Shown one piece after another: positions 47,593 to 61,212 of a DNA stretch of 64,000 nt. The notes under the pieces were generated by a model. The model saw nothing but the letters and a program-made list of their open reading frames with translations. It made no database searches and had not been told where the DNA came from. The stretch is taken from contig CAJNOL010001021.1 of the NCBI GenBank assembly GCA_905250125.1, positions 21,640 through 85,639 of the forward strand, in the 5' to 3' direction. The stretch comes from Rotaria sordida. Lineage: Eukaryota > Rotifera > Eurotatoria > Philodinida > Philodinidae. Made by a program: the position numbers and the translations under genes. The number at the start of each line of letters is the position of its first letter. The stretch's first letter is position 1.

Positions 47593-48675
47593 ATGGCATC
47601 ATGTCCAAAAGAATTAGAACGAAATGGTCCAACAATTGGAATGTCATTTACAGATGAACAAGCTGGAAAACTTTTTTATCGTTATTTAAATAAAAAACTA
47701 AATTGGTTTGAATCTGGTGAAAGTGGTTTAAATAATCTTCTTTTCTTTGTTGAATGTGAAAATGATGAAAATAAATATGTTCTCAAAATTTGTGGACGAT
47801 CTTGTCCAAAAGTGAAAACGGAAAGTGAAGTTGCTGCTATAAATATTGTTCATAAATATACAAAAATTCCTCTTCCAAAAGTAATTGCTTATTCATCAGA
47901 TAATAATAATGAATTTGGAGTTGAATGGATTGTTATGACACGTTCTCGCGGAAAACCATTAAGAAGTTCATCAAAAACAAATGATATTTGGCCAGATTTA
48001 TCAATTGATCAACAAAAATTAATAATAAATCAACTTGTTCAATATGTATCTCAATTTTATAATAATATTCCACGTTCAAATATAATTGGAAATTATAAAT
48101 TAAATGGTGAAATTGGTTCTGATAGTGTTAAAATGGGTCCATGGAATAATTATAAAGATTTTTATAATGATCGTTTAAAATGTCAAATATCAATATTAAT
48201 TAATCAATCAATATTTGAACCAGTTCGTGATGATATTATGGAATCAATAAAACAATTTAAAAGAATTAATCTTCCATCATTTGATTATATACGAAATGTA
48301 TTTACACATAATGATCTTGGTGTTCAAAATTTAATTGTTGATGATGATTATAAAATAACAGGTATTGTAGATTGGGAATGGGCTGGATCATATCCAATAT
48401 CTGAAGAATATTTTCGTTCATATAAACCAATTATTTATAATGATCAATTAAAAAATTATCTTTATGATCAACTTGAAAAACATAATATTCCAACTCCAAA
48501 AACAATTGAAAATTTTTCACTTTTACAAAAAATGTCGGATTTTCTCCAATCTATTGCTCCTTGGTATCTTACTGATTTATCTAATCCTGAACATCCAACT
48601 GTTGAAAAAGAATTATTTAAAGCCAGAGATAAAGTCAGAACACTTGTTCAACAAATTAGACAAGAATTAAAATAA
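47593..48675 (+). CDS. Aminoglycoside phosphotransferase/choline kinase-like (APH family) protein
   Basis: Intact single-exon ORF, 360 residues, in the protein-kinase-like fold of phosphotransferase family PF01636. The N-lobe has YVLKICGRSCPKVKTESEVAA (about residues 62-82; the first Lys is the likely ATP-binding lysine and a Glu follows in the next helix) and a hinge-like WIVMTRSRGKPL (about 117-128). The catalytic loop reads FTHNDLGVQNLIVD (about 236-249; Asp as base, Asn for metal) and the metal-binding segment ITGIVDWEWAGSYP (about 255-268, Asp for the DFG equivalent). The usual HGDL is HNDL here. The motif set is closest in feel to fungal members of the family. Such enzymes phosphorylate small hydroxyl substrates; the natural substrate here is unknown and antibiotic resistance should not be assumed. 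Intronless and non-metazoan in character, so a transfer candidate. The start was chosen as the first ATG before the conserved fold. Confidence 0.85.
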   Translation: MASCPKELERNGPTIGMSFTDEQAGKLFYRYLNKKLNWFESGESGLNNLLFFVECENDENKYVLKICGRSCPKVKTESEVAAINIVHKYTKIPLPKVIAYSSDNNNEFGVEWIVMTRSRGKPLRSSSKTNDIWPDLSIDQQKLIINQLVQYVSQFYNNIPRSNIIGNYKLNGEIGSDSVKMGPWNNYKDFYNDRLKCQISILINQSIFEPVRDDIMESIKQFKRINLPSFDYIRNVFTHNDLGVQNLIVDDDYKITGIVDWEWAGSYPISEEYFRSYKPIIYNDQLKNYLYDQLEKHNIPTPKTIENFSLLQKMSDFLQSIAPWYLTDLSNPEHPTVEKELFKARDKVRTLVQQIRQELK

Positions 48676-51362
48676 ATTTTTCCTTACCTTTTTTTTTGTT
48701 TTGGTTTTCAACTTTATCAATAAATAAGCGAGAAAATCCTTCTTTCATTTAACAAAATTCTTTTCAAACTGAATTAGGTTTGATTTAGTAATATGTTTTT
48801 ATTTTTCTAGACAATGAAGATGTATCTTATTGTTATATGATAAAAAGAAAATAAAACATAGAGAATGATCGATTAATGGAAATTTATTATGTTTGAATAA
48901 AAAGGAGAAATAAAATTCTTTTATCATTGGATATTTTTTTTTTATTTTTCATTCGAACTATTTTCAATTTTTATTATTATTTGTCTTATTGAAATATTTT
49001 AATTGATTTATCTTAATTATCAATTTTCGAATAAGATTAAATAGAAAAAGATTATTTTACTTTTTTTCAGTTAAATTTTTATTTAAAAAAAGTCAAATAT
49101 CTATCATAAATAAGAAGAAAAAAATAATAAGAAGAAACAAAAGTTTTTTTTATTTTATTTTAATAATCAATTATATTTATCTAATTCGAAATATTTTCAT
49201 TGATTATTATTCAAAGAATTCAATAATAGATATAGAGTTATATCGATCATTCGATTTTTTGTTTATTTTGTTGCTATTTGGTGAAATAGTTATTTTATTC
49301 TAACCTTTGAATTAACTCTAAAATAAGCCTCTTCAATTATTTTATTATATATAGAAGATGACGATCCTTTATTGATAAGATAATAAATAATGATATAGTA
49401 TCGAAAATAAATCCATCACAACTGATAATTGTTGTCATCTTCAAGAGAAATTTTTATATCTTGAAAAGTAAAAAGGTCCACAATTTCGAGTATTGATAAA
49501 CGGATGTCATTGATTCAATATTCGAGGAAAGGTTTAGAATATTCTATAACAATCTCAATATCTTCCTAACCTCTCCAATGAGAAGAGAAAGTAACAAAAG
49601 TTCAACTGTTAAATTTGAGTGATTAGTTTATTAGAAAATGAGGTCAATTTCAGAGAAACGGGATACTTTTTTTTTCAATCATATATAACAATTCCTATTT
49701 GTTTTACTAGATTTAATAAATATAAACAGGTTGAGAAAATAATATAGAAAACAATAAAAAATCTAAATGAGATGAAAATGGTAAACTATTATTTATTTAT
49801 TTATTCATCAATCTATAATCAATGTATTGTTTACTTGTTTAAGATTTAATCGAATAGAATCTTGATTTTTTCATTATATCCAAGACGATCAATCGAAAGA
49901 AAAACGAGATCAATTATAAAATGTGATACTATCGCATTAATTTCTAATCATTGGTCAATATCGGATTAAATAATGATTGAATATGAGATAATTAATAAAA
50001 AGTATTTAATTATATAATTATATTATAAATCTCTATCTATATTTATATAATCAATCGATTTTAATTATTCATCTAATAAAACTCTTTTATAATAGATTTA
50101 TTTTAAAATTTATAAAATGATTTATAAAATAGTATGACAATCGAATAATCAAGATAATTAATATTATTATTTGAGATATTTAAAATAAAAAAAATCATTA
50201 TTCTATATTTATATTTATTATCATTCGAACTAAATCAGAATGAAATATTTTTCGATTTATTTATTCGTTTTTTATATTGATTATATTCGATATAGGATAC
50301 GATATTCAATTATATTTTATTTTATTCTTTTACCTTTTATTATCTTTAATTTGAATTTGACAAATTTAGAAATAAATTATATTAGAATTGAATTATCAAG
50401 ATTCTATATATAGAATTAAATAATCGAAATCGAGAATGATCTAATCAAATTTCGAACATTTTTTTAGAAATATTCGTAAAAAAAGCGACTAAAATAGTAA
50501 TAGATAAAATAAATAAAATAATAATATTGATAAATCTAATATGAATATTGGTATTGTTTCGATCGATTGTTAAATAATAAATAATTTTTGACTAGATAGA
50601 AATTCATCTATAAAAAGCATTCTTATTATAGAGATAAGACAAAAACCACCGATCGAATCAATTTTATGAATTGTTCTGCCAAATGGGATCAGTTTTTTTT
50701 CAATATTTTATCTTTGAAGAAGAAAAAAAAACACGAGATTTTATCAATGAAATTCTCTAATTGAATTGTTTAATAAATATCTTTCTATAAGAGGAGATTT
50801 TATAAAAATAGTGACGTTTTATATAAGGAAGAATTTCATAGATAAATAATCATTTTCTTATTTGTTTATTTTAAGAAAGTTCAATTTACCATTAATAAAT
50901 AAACAAAACAAATAAAAAAGATTTAATAAATTTCGTTAATTAGTTTGAAATGATAAGATAAACGATTTATTGATACTCTTTAATAGATAATATATAATTA
51001 ACTCTTTCCTTATATCTCCTATATCGACCATTTTATATATTAATTTTATTCAATTCTTCAATTAGAATTCAATATAATATCAATAAATAATCACATAAAT
51101 AGGAGAACTTTTTCTTTTTTAATTCTTCGAAGTCTCTCTCTCTCTCTCTCTCGTTTTTCTATTTTATTATTTGAATATTTTCAAAAATAAAATATTTTAA
51201 TCGTTGACATATCAGTTGAATTTTGTTTAGGAAATCGATCATTTAAAATGATTCGATAATGATTTTATATTATATTGTGTTGATCTATAATTGTTTGATA
51301 AAATAAGAAAAAAAAAGAGGAAAAATTGTTATATATTAATGATAAATTTGTAATTATATAAT
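48676..51362. other. AT-rich desert
   Basis: Runs from the end of the phosphotransferase gene to the 3' end of the converging minus-strand gene. A CT microsatellite lies at about 51134-51153. No gene or defined repeat seen. Confidence 0.55.
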
Positions 51363-54300
51363 TTAAGATCTATAATATATTCCTTGATTTGTATCAAAAG
51401 TAAGAGTCATATTTGTTAGTACAGAATTGGCTTGATCATATGAATACATAATGAATGGACCATTATTTGAAGCTTTTTAAAAGAGAAAGAATAAATATTT
51501 AAATTGAGATGAATAAAAATCTAATTACCTTGAACACCAATAGTACATGTATCACCTTGATCAGTGGCATCAAAATATTTAAATTGAACAACACCTGGAT
51601 TATTTTCAAAAAAAGAAAGTTGAAAATGATAATATTGATTTATTTCAATATAATGACTCATATAATATTCAAATATTAATTTTCTATTTGGAGAATTTCC
51701 TTCTGATTGATAATAAATACCTTGAGATGTATTTGGATAAATATATAAATCATCCCAATATGGAAGAACTGTTGCACCAGGAAAAACATTTGCAGGTAAA
51801 CTGCTTTCCGTATAACTTGTTGAACAACCTCCCAGACAAAGGACCTTTTTTTTTTATAGATATTAGTTTTTATTTTTATTTATTTAAATATAAATATTTT
51901 AACTTTAACTTGTTTTAAGATAAATATTAATAATTTCTAATCAAGGTTTAATAAATAAATTTATCTCAAGATTTGTTTTATAGGATAATATTTGAAAATT
52001 TCAATAAATATATAAGATTTATTTTTAAAGAATTTATTTCAACAGCTTTTTTTTTGATTTCTCAAAAGATAAAATTTGACTCGATTTTCTCCTTTACTTT
52101 TCTAATCATTATTCAATATTTTAAATAAAAACAAAATCTATTCGCAAGAATTTTTTTTTTGTTTTTTAAATTTAAAACAATTTTCATTTAGTTTAAGATG
52201 AACAAACAATTGATTATAATTATCTCTTCAACTATTATTATTTATCTTTATATAAGATTTTGTTTTTCGAACGAAAATAAATCTATTAGATAATTAACAA
52301 ATATAAAGAAAATAAGCTCGAAGAATCTTATCAATCTAATCAATCTAATCAGAGACGATCATCTAGTTTATCGTCTAAACAATTCATTTTTATTTATTAT
52401 CATTAGAAATATGTTAACATTTTTCCTATGATTATTATTATCAGATTTTAATAAATTCTATTTAAATAAGATAAATATAAATGATCAATTAGATATTTTC
52501 ATCTTATTAAACGATATTTTTTCATTTAAAAATGTTTGACTTTTTTATAAAATAATAAATAATTAAATATTTGTAAAATAAAACTCGACTTACACCATCT
52601 GAAGTAACAATGACATTATTTGTTGTTGTATTATATAGAGTTATATACCATGGAAGAGTAACATTATACATTTGATCATCGGCTGATCCATTTATAGCCG
52701 ATGACCAAATTGTTATTGGTTTATCTAATTGTATACCAGGTACATTACTACATACACCAGCTGAACAACTCAAATTATTTGGACAGACATTACCAACTGA
52801 TCCACAATTATTTGAATCAATTAATATATTGACACATCTACCCATTGGAGTTTCAACATTTGGATATATACAATTAACTATATTAAATAATACATTAAAA
52901 TTAGACTTTTTTTTAAAATCTATTTAACGATAATTAATTGAAATAAATATAGAAGAGAGATTTACACTCGAATAACTTGTTAACTATTATGAAATATTGA
53001 GAAAACTCTTTTGATATATGTTTAATTAATAATTTATCTATGTTACACTAGAATTTGAAATTCTAATAGAATATATAGAAAAAAAAAAAGCTCAGAGAAA
53101 ATCTATTCAATTATTGAGATAGTGATTTTGATTTTTTGAAAAAACCATTATGAAATTGATTGTTATAGAAATGTTTATCTCTTGGAATAAAATAAGAATA
53201 GAAAGATTTTAAAAATCAATTCTTTTTTTTGAAGATTTTTGAAAAAGAAAAAAAACCAGTTAATATTATTATTTATTTAGTTTAACTAGAAATATTTCAA
53301 ATAAATTATTCAAGAAAACGTTAAGATATTTGTTGAAAAAAAAAACAAATTCAATATTCGAATATTTTTAAAATTTTTGATGAAAATAATTAATTCAATG
53401 AAATATTTTGAATAAATGAGAGAAGAATTTATAAATTTCGAATGATTCTTTTCAAATGAAAATAATTTATTAATTAATATAATAAAAAAGAGAGAATAAT
53501 ATTCTTGAAAACTTATTTTAGATATAAATTAAAAAATCTTAACGTTTTTTATTTTACTATCGAAAGAGTATAAACTACCTATGAATAGTTTTTTTCGATA
53601 AAATCGTTTTATATTATTTTATTTTAATTAGAAATAATTCAAATAAAATCAATAGAATTATATTTAATTTAATTCTCTTTAGAAAACATTGAAATAAATT
53701 GTTTAAATATATTTCAATTTCTATCTATTCTTCCTATATTACCTTTCAAGTCAACGTTTTTTTTTCGATTTCGATTCTAAAAAAGTCGAAAAATATTATT
53801 TCAGTGATCTTCATAGTCAGTATCAATAATCGATAAGATAATATTAGATTTCGATTCTTATTCACTAATAATAAATCTGATAAAGGATAAAATAAATTCT
53901 TTTTATTATATTATCGAAAGGTTAATTTTTCGATCTGCATTACTTTATAATAAAAGATCATTTTTCTTAGACGATGGTCACAAACTTATCCTCGAAAAAA
54001 TGACACGTCTATCATCTCTCGACAAGTATAATCAGTCAATTTCATCAATTAAAACTCAAATCGAAATATCGTTTTCTCCAGTTTTTCTCTTAGGGAATAA
54101 AGAATAAAATCTTTTTCAGGTCTTTATTAATATTGATGTAAGTTGTATAAAAAAAAAATCTCGTTGAGAGTTATAATATGTCTCAATATAGAAAGAATGA
54201 TTTCGTCTATTCCTCTCTATAATGAAAGAAAACGATTTTTTTCAGTTCTGCCTTTTCTAAAGGTATGTTTGGCCTTTTCTAAAGGTATGTTTGGCCTTTT

Positions 54301-55613
54301 CGATAGATCCTCTTTGTTCGAATTACTCTAGAGAATAATATTTATCGAAAATTATTCTTCAAAACAATTTATTCTCTTCATGTCACTATTTTGTTTTTTT
54401 ATGCGAGTTATCCTTAGGGATAAAATCTCTTTTTGGTGCGATAATAAACGTTTTTTTGTCATAGTTCATAATGATAATGTCGTTTTGATGGGTTTATTTT
54501 GTTAAAACTTCTATATCAATCTGTAAAGTAATCTATCATTTGTTGATTAGTTAACATATTAAACAAAACCTTTTTGGTAAACATAGAGGAAAAATGCTTT
54601 ACTTTTTTAATGTTAGAACTCTGATAGTGACTACTAATTAAATTCTCAATCATCATTTTGACTCTGTTTAACTGAAACGTTACCGTTGTCCAAGTCCAAT
54701 GCAGAAGTCAACTTTTAAGATAAACAATCGATATGATTTAAGATATTTATTCGATATTAAGAATTTAAAAAAAATCTCTTTATTAATATTTGATCTTATT
54801 TAATTGTTATCTATTTGAATTGTCGAGATTTGTTTTATTTGTATGTTATTATAATTGATGATGGAATATAAAATGAAATAAATAAATTCTCGAAAATAAT
54901 TATCTTATATTAATTCGAAAAAAACTAATAGATATTATTTGTCAATATAAACATAATAGAATTATTCTCGAAAATTTTTATAAAAAAAAAAAAAATGAAT
55001 GAAATAAAATCTTACTGATTGTTGTTGAGATCGTTGTTGATATATTTGAAGAATCTAAATAAAACGTTAACATATATTTAACGATCGAAAAAGATTTATC
55101 TTTATATTTAAATAATAAATCGAATTTAATTGAAATTAAGAATTTTATTTTATAATTTAACTATTTATTGAAATTTGAATTTATAAAATTTATCTATAAT
55201 AATCAAATATTGACAAACCAAAGAGAATATATTTATCATTCTTTTTTCTTTTATAATAATTTTAAAAAAAAAACTAATGAAAAACTAACTTGTTATTATA
55301 ACTGGTATAATTGGTGATTTAGGTTTAATAAGTAATATTGGAAGAAGAATTGAACATAATAATAATAATAATAATAAAGCTGTTAGAAGGAAGAATAAAC
55401 AAAATTTAGCACGTCTAATTAATAATTAATATTAATTTAATTTAACAAAAAAAAATTTAAACAATGTATATAAAACCTCGATTTTTGTTTATATTGTTGA
55501 ATATGATCAGCTGTTATATCAATTATTCTAGGTATATATTGATCTTGACCAAATGGAGATTTCATTTTAAGCCAAATTGATTGATTATTGTTTGACAATT
55601 TGGGTATATTCAT
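51363..55613 (-). CDS. Type II membrane / extracellular-domain protein (six exons)
   Basis: Minus-strand exons from 5' to 3': 55613-55477, 55414-55290, 55054-55016, 52877-52594, 51844-51529 and 51472-51363. All introns are GT...AG (62, 235, 2138, 749 and 56 bp) and phases agree, giving 336 residues. A cytosolic-type N-terminus (~45 residues) is followed by a strong membrane anchor (FLLTALLLLLLLCSILLPIL) and a Ser/Thr-rich stalk with N-glycosylation sequons. Next is a Cys-rich knot (GRCVNILIDSNNCGSVGNVC, then CSAGVC). The C-terminal half is an all-beta-looking domain with NGSADDQMYNVTLPW, VLCLGGC, LPYWDDLYIYPNTSQGIYY and FEYYMSHY...YYHFQLSFFE. I recognise this knot-plus-domain arrangement as common in bdelloid secreted or surface proteins, function unknown. 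Upstream in-frame ATGs reach 55718 and could lengthen the N-terminus by up to 35 residues. Confidence 0.8.
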
Positions 55614-58429
55614 TTTTTTATCTTTAATTAATTTAAATAAATAAATCATTTTCTTATTTAATATAAATTCAATTTTTTTTCTTTCATTTAACTTAACACT
55701 TTTTTTTATAAAAAACAAAATAAGTCAAAGAAATGAAATTAATTTTGTTCTATGAATATTTATCTTGTTATAAAACAAGAAGAAAAATATTCGTAAATGA
55801 ATATTTTTCATTTATTTGAAAGTTTTTAAATAATAAATAATTTATGATTAATCAAAAATAAAAAGTATTAAATTGAATTTCTTAATCAATGATAAATATA
55901 ATAATAGATATTAATTAAAGAGAATTTTATTTCGAAAATAAAAATAAAAATAAAAGAAATTTTTCAATAAAATCTAATTGATTTAATTCTTATTTAAATA
56001 ATCTAATCACTATTTATTATCTATTTTTAAAATAATTTTAAATCGATTTTAATTAACCTAATAGAATAAGTTGAAAATAGATAAATATTATATTTTATAT
56101 AAAAAAAGAAAGAAACTTTTCGTTTTTTTCATTACCTTTGTTTAGCCAACGAAAATAAGAATTGAATTGTTTTTATCAATATGTTGCCACTTTTTCATTT
56201 AAATAAATTATTCATTTATTCTATATTATCAATTCACATAAGAAAACTTTATCAAATAAGAATCTACCATCAATATATATATAGAATTATGAATAAAACA
56301 TTTAAAATCGTTTGACTATTAACATATATTTTATAAAAAAAACAAAAAACAAATAAATTTTCGGAATTGTCAAGTAGTGAAGAGACTTCTATGAATTAAT
56401 GTCGATCGAACTTGTCAATGTGTTCTCTGGAAAAGTCGTCGATGAAAACTAATCCGAGGTTCTACCCGTAATCGTTATCCGTTCTAATGATATATTTAGT
56501 CTTATATATTTGAAGATAAAAATCAATCTAGGACTATTTTAGAATCGTTTAGATATAAAAAAAAAAATCTCTAAAATGTCGACTAGTCATCAATGAAGAT
56601 TTTTAATAGAAAGAGTAGATAGATCGAGTCAATATGATGCCTATTTGAAAATAATTTAGTTAAGATTTCGAAAAAGAATATCTATGAAAATAAATCTAAA
56701 TAATTATTTTAATTGAATAGAAGTTTAGTTTTTTTTTAGTTTGATTATTTGATTTTATTTAAAATAAAATAAAATAATTATAGAATAAATATTGTAATTA
56801 TTTTTTATTTATTTAATAGATATTATCAATTTTTATATTTCAACCTCGCTATTTTTTCGAGTAGATCAATAGAATACTTTATATATAATTCTAATTTTTC
56901 ATAGTTCGAGCCATTTATTGATATTAAGATTGAAAATTCTTTAAATGTTTGCTTGTTGAACAAGTCTAGACCAATGTTTAGAGAGAAGAAAGGTTCGAGA
57001 AATTCTCTTTCTCTCTCAAATTTAAACTACACACGCACAACATCAACGGACCATTGGGTCGATAATTCCATGCTCGTTGTTCGATTTGAGTCACTGGTCG
57101 ATTTTTTTTTGAATAATAGAGAATTTCTTTTTTCAGATGAATACCTCTCAATTATGCAGATAAGACATCAATGCTAGAAATACGACTTGAAAAGTGTTCT
57201 TTGTTAAAAAAAGAAACATGGATAATCCGAAGGTAAACTTCGTCAATGATTGACGAGAATTGAGAACTATTCAACGAGTTTCAACAATAAGTCGAATAGT
57301 TCGAAGTTGAACCATTGAATTTATTTGAGATCACAGTAATACAAAGTTGACTGAAGGTATTAAATAGTTATTCGCCATGTTACAAATATACTATCGATCA
57401 TGCTTGTGCAGGCAACTTCCCCTTATTCACCAAACTGATGATCTCATTTTCGACCGATTTCTAATTTCTCTCATTGTTTTCATTGAACTCTATGAAAATG
57501 TGTCGATTTGAAGAGAATATCTTTGTCGAGACGTATGAAAAGAAAACAAGCAGTGTTAAATGTCAATGTGTACAAAAGCCTAATCTCTATTTTTTATTTT
57601 TGTCTCATATCTATCATCGTAGTCTGATAGAATGCGTACGCAAAATAGATAATCATCTCTTATCAGTCAATAGAACGATATGTTGGGAATGAAATGAGCG
57701 TGCTGTCATCAAATTATTGTAGGCCTGTGTATTTATCAAGAGGAAAAAGGAATGCGTAAAATAATAAATGAGTACTATCGTTCGTTGTCTGGGTCAGTCA
57801 TAAGACTTGACTTAGGCGATGTGTTACTTTTTATTTTCAATATTGAACATGTCATATCTGAACCTAATCATTTTCAAAATATCTCTCGTGTTCATTACAG
57901 ATACGACGTACGAGAACATGTTTTATAAATTTCTCTTTTCAATAGAAAATCAACTTGATTTTGCTGTCTTTCACTTTTACAGAGATATTAAGGTCAAAAT
58001 CGACAACAAAAAAATAATTCTAGAATAGATTTGTTCTTTATTGAGATATTTAGGCATAAATTTTACAATCATTTTTAACAGATAATATTAACAAGATTTA
58101 TAGTAGAGATGTTTAAGTCATTGGAAACTATTGACTTTTCGACTGTTATTGTTGTTGATAAAAAGAAATTTTCCTAATATGTTTGTTTAGAGATAACAAA
58201 TGTCATATAATGATCAAAGAAAGAAAGGGGAAAAAAGAAAAGAGGATAATTGTTGCAACAAGATAGTATTCTCGTCTTTTTCTACATTCATGATTAAATA
58301 ATGATAATATCAAGGTACAGATTATAGTGACCTTATCAACTATCTATATAAAAAAGAGAAATTCTCATTATTTGTTTGACGAATTATTTTTGAATATTTA
58401 TCGAATATTAATACTAATCTATCAGAACA
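55614..58429. other. Intergenic region between divergent genes
   Basis: Mostly AT-rich. ORFs at 56953-57177, 57474-57692 and 57819-58028 (plus) show no family resemblance. The last has an acceptor-like ATTACAG at 57900 before a clean 40-codon frame, so an extra upstream exon of the next gene cannot be excluded. Both flanking promoters should lie here, but none could be named. Confidence 0.4.
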
Positions 58430-61212
58430 ATGATTCCTTTCTTGTCATATTACATTTTACCTACTCAAGCCATCGTGAGAAAAAATCTTCATATTGGTAA
58501 TGTGTGTATTTTTCTCTTTGATTATTTATGTTTATTGAATTTTTGCATCAATATCGTTTCATTTTTCAGGTAAAAGAAGATATTGAGACTTTACTTTTGG
58601 CATTGAGCCCAATTTTATATATTTTCCATCAAGATATACCCAAACCTCATATACTTCATCCTAATATAATTCAAAATTTGGCTATAAAGGTTTCATTGAA
58701 TAATTTCTAAAATCATTTCAAATATTGTTATTTTTCAGCCTGAAACTTTAAAATTACTACCACTGCTTGGCTGGTCACCCAATAGTGTCGGAGAATATTG
58801 TTATTGCGATACAGAATCATTACATGAAATCGCACATCGACAAGAGGCAGCACGCGAATTCCGAAAATTTTACAATGAACTTGCGACAGTCAAAAATAGG
58901 CAGCCGAATCAACTCGAACATTTTCTTAGTGTAAGTTGTCTAAACTTAGATTAGCTATTCGATTGATATAACTATTATTTGTTCAATCAGTCAATGGTAT
59001 AAGAAAACTATTCATTGCTCGAATTGTCAAAGAATGAACACAGCATCTATTTTTTATAAACAAGAGCATCAGAACCGACTTACGATTAGGAGCGTAACAA
59101 TATGTCAGAGGCTGAATTCGAATTGAATTTAATCGAATATAGTCTCTTCTATTCAATTCAATATCAGACTTCTTATTGCCTCATAAACATATTTAAAACA
59201 ATTTACTTCGCTGTAACATTCAGATTCTCTGATATTTTCTTTGTAGAAACGTGTTATTAATCTAGTTCTACAAGAAGTGTACTAGTCAGATTGATAGATA
59301 TATTTTCGCATAAAGTGTTATGTTTCATTTATTTATTTTGATGATAGAATCTCATCAGGTGATATATCACTTTTCAGATGAGTTTTACCTCGTTAGGTAA
59401 GGACTATTAAGACTAGAAAAAGCCTTAATCGTAGTCTTGCTCAGGTTGCCTTCTCCAGATCGACTTTCGGGTTCAAACTTTGCATAAATAAACTCTTGAA
59501 ACGAAATCTTGAAAAGAATATGTCGAAAACGGAAACGTAAAAATTTGATCTGGTAGATTATCAATTTTTTATTATTTCGAGATTGTTGAAGGATAACTGA
59601 CGTCAGTGCATTTTCTATTGTGTTTTTACTTCATGTCTATCTTCTGTTCGTTATCACAAATATTGACTGTTGATCGCTTCTACAAACATAAGGCATATCT
59701 CAATATGCTGGATACTACTTCATTGAATTGAGCTTCTCACTAGAGCAACTATACAAGTCATACTTGAAATTACAATTACATGTACTTAATCGGTCTTTTC
59801 GAGTATTTGTACATGTATCGATATTGTTTCAGTATAAGTAGTTTCATGGCAGTACATGTGCTTGTTGTTACTTATCATAGCTCTGTTTAAAAAAAAAGAA
59901 GAGTTAGTAAAGAAATACGAAAAGCAGGAGATCGGTAGGGAAAATATATGGTCGATGAAACAGTACGCCATCAGTCACATTTGGTAGATAGATGTAGTAA
60001 AAACTCATTTCTGATCCAGTATAATCTAACGAGCTATGTAATTGAAAGTGGAGTGCTTTTTCCAATATCCTAATACTTTGTGATTTTCATGAGTTGTTTC
60101 ATCGTCACATGTGTGATATATCGATTTAAAAAAATAGTTCATTATTACAAAAACTATGAGCAGAAAAATAGGGCAGAGATACAAATATTTAAGCGAATAC
60201 ATTTAGATACATGATCAGTACTTTAAAATACTTGATCTTGAATAATATAGAAGAACTAAATAAAATTGAATTCGTGTAGAAACAATAAGAGACATCAGGA
60301 GAATGAAAAAACATTGATATTCCATTATCACTCTTAATATTTCATCATGTATCACATAGCTCGAATTCTAATCGACTGTATCATATTCACGACAAGTCAT
60401 TGAGTGTTTCTGATGTCATTTTGTTTTGAACATGCAAACAAAATAAATATGAATTATTTTGGAGCGCAGTTGAGTTCTAGATAGTTCACAAATGCCTACT
60501 TATAATTCAAGATGATCCCTTTACGTAATCAATTGGTGTTCATAGCATTAGTTGACTTCTGAAATGAAGAGATGGTTTGACAAAATTGTTCTATTGGATT
60601 GAATAGATTCGAATACCGGTTCCATTCTCGTCGTATTCAACTCTACCAGCTCAAAGTATTGTAGAAGCCAATGTTCGGATTGGCCACGTGAGTATTTTCT
60701 TCTAAGTTGTCTGTCTGAGTCGAATTGAAACAATTTGTTTCGTTTGTTGAAGGTGAAACAAGATATTGAGTCTCTGCTTCGGCCATTGGTTCCTCTTCTG
60801 CTCATTTCCAAACCGGAAATACCGAAACCAACATTTCTTCACTTGTCCATCATTCAAAAACTTGCCATGAAGGTTTGTCTATTTGATTCGATTGAAGCAT
60901 TCTTCGATCTTTATTGTTTCAGCCGGAAACATTGGAACTTTTAGAACTTTTCGGTTATTTTCCAAGTGGGAACGGTGATTATACATTGATTGATGCAAAA
61001 TCCAAGCACGAAATAACGCAGCGTACGGAAGCTGCCTGGGAATTCCGTCGATTTTATGATGAATTGAAGAAGATCAAGGATGATCATGTCGGTGTACTTG
61101 AATATTATTTAAGTGTATGATTCTTCGCTACGAAACAATTCCATCATATACGAAATTTTCTTTATTCTAGCATTCAAAAAGTGCGATTAAGGCAACCGAG
61201 TTGTGTTTCTAA
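58430..61212 (+). CDS. Unrecognised protein with a duplicated three-exon module
   Basis: Seven exons: 58430-58501, 58570-58689, 58739-58930, 60607-60687, 60753-60872, 60923-61114 and 61171-61212. All six introns are phase 0; five are 49-68 bp and one is 1,676 bp. The predicted 272-residue protein has two homologous halves. Exons 2 and 5 are both 120 bp (VKEDIETLL / VKQDIESLL, IPKP, IIQNLAIK / IIQKLAMK). Exons 3 and 6 are both 192 bp (PETLKLLPLLGW / PETLELLELFGY, HEI..R.EAA.EFR.FY.EL). Exons 1 and 4 share PF.SY..LP.Q.IV..N..IG. Identity between halves is roughly 50%. The short final exon adds HSKSAIKATELCF. No signal peptide or membrane helix. I do not recognise the family; the LLxLxG(W/Y)xP...Y pattern only faintly resembles a PUB domain. 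Two separate adjacent genes is an alternative, but no stop exon was found for the first half. Confidence 0.65.

Noticed and set aside
60548..60811. 87-codon minus-strand ORF
   Set aside because: It is antisense to exons 4 and 5 of the duplicated-module gene, which are supported by homology to exons 1 and 2.
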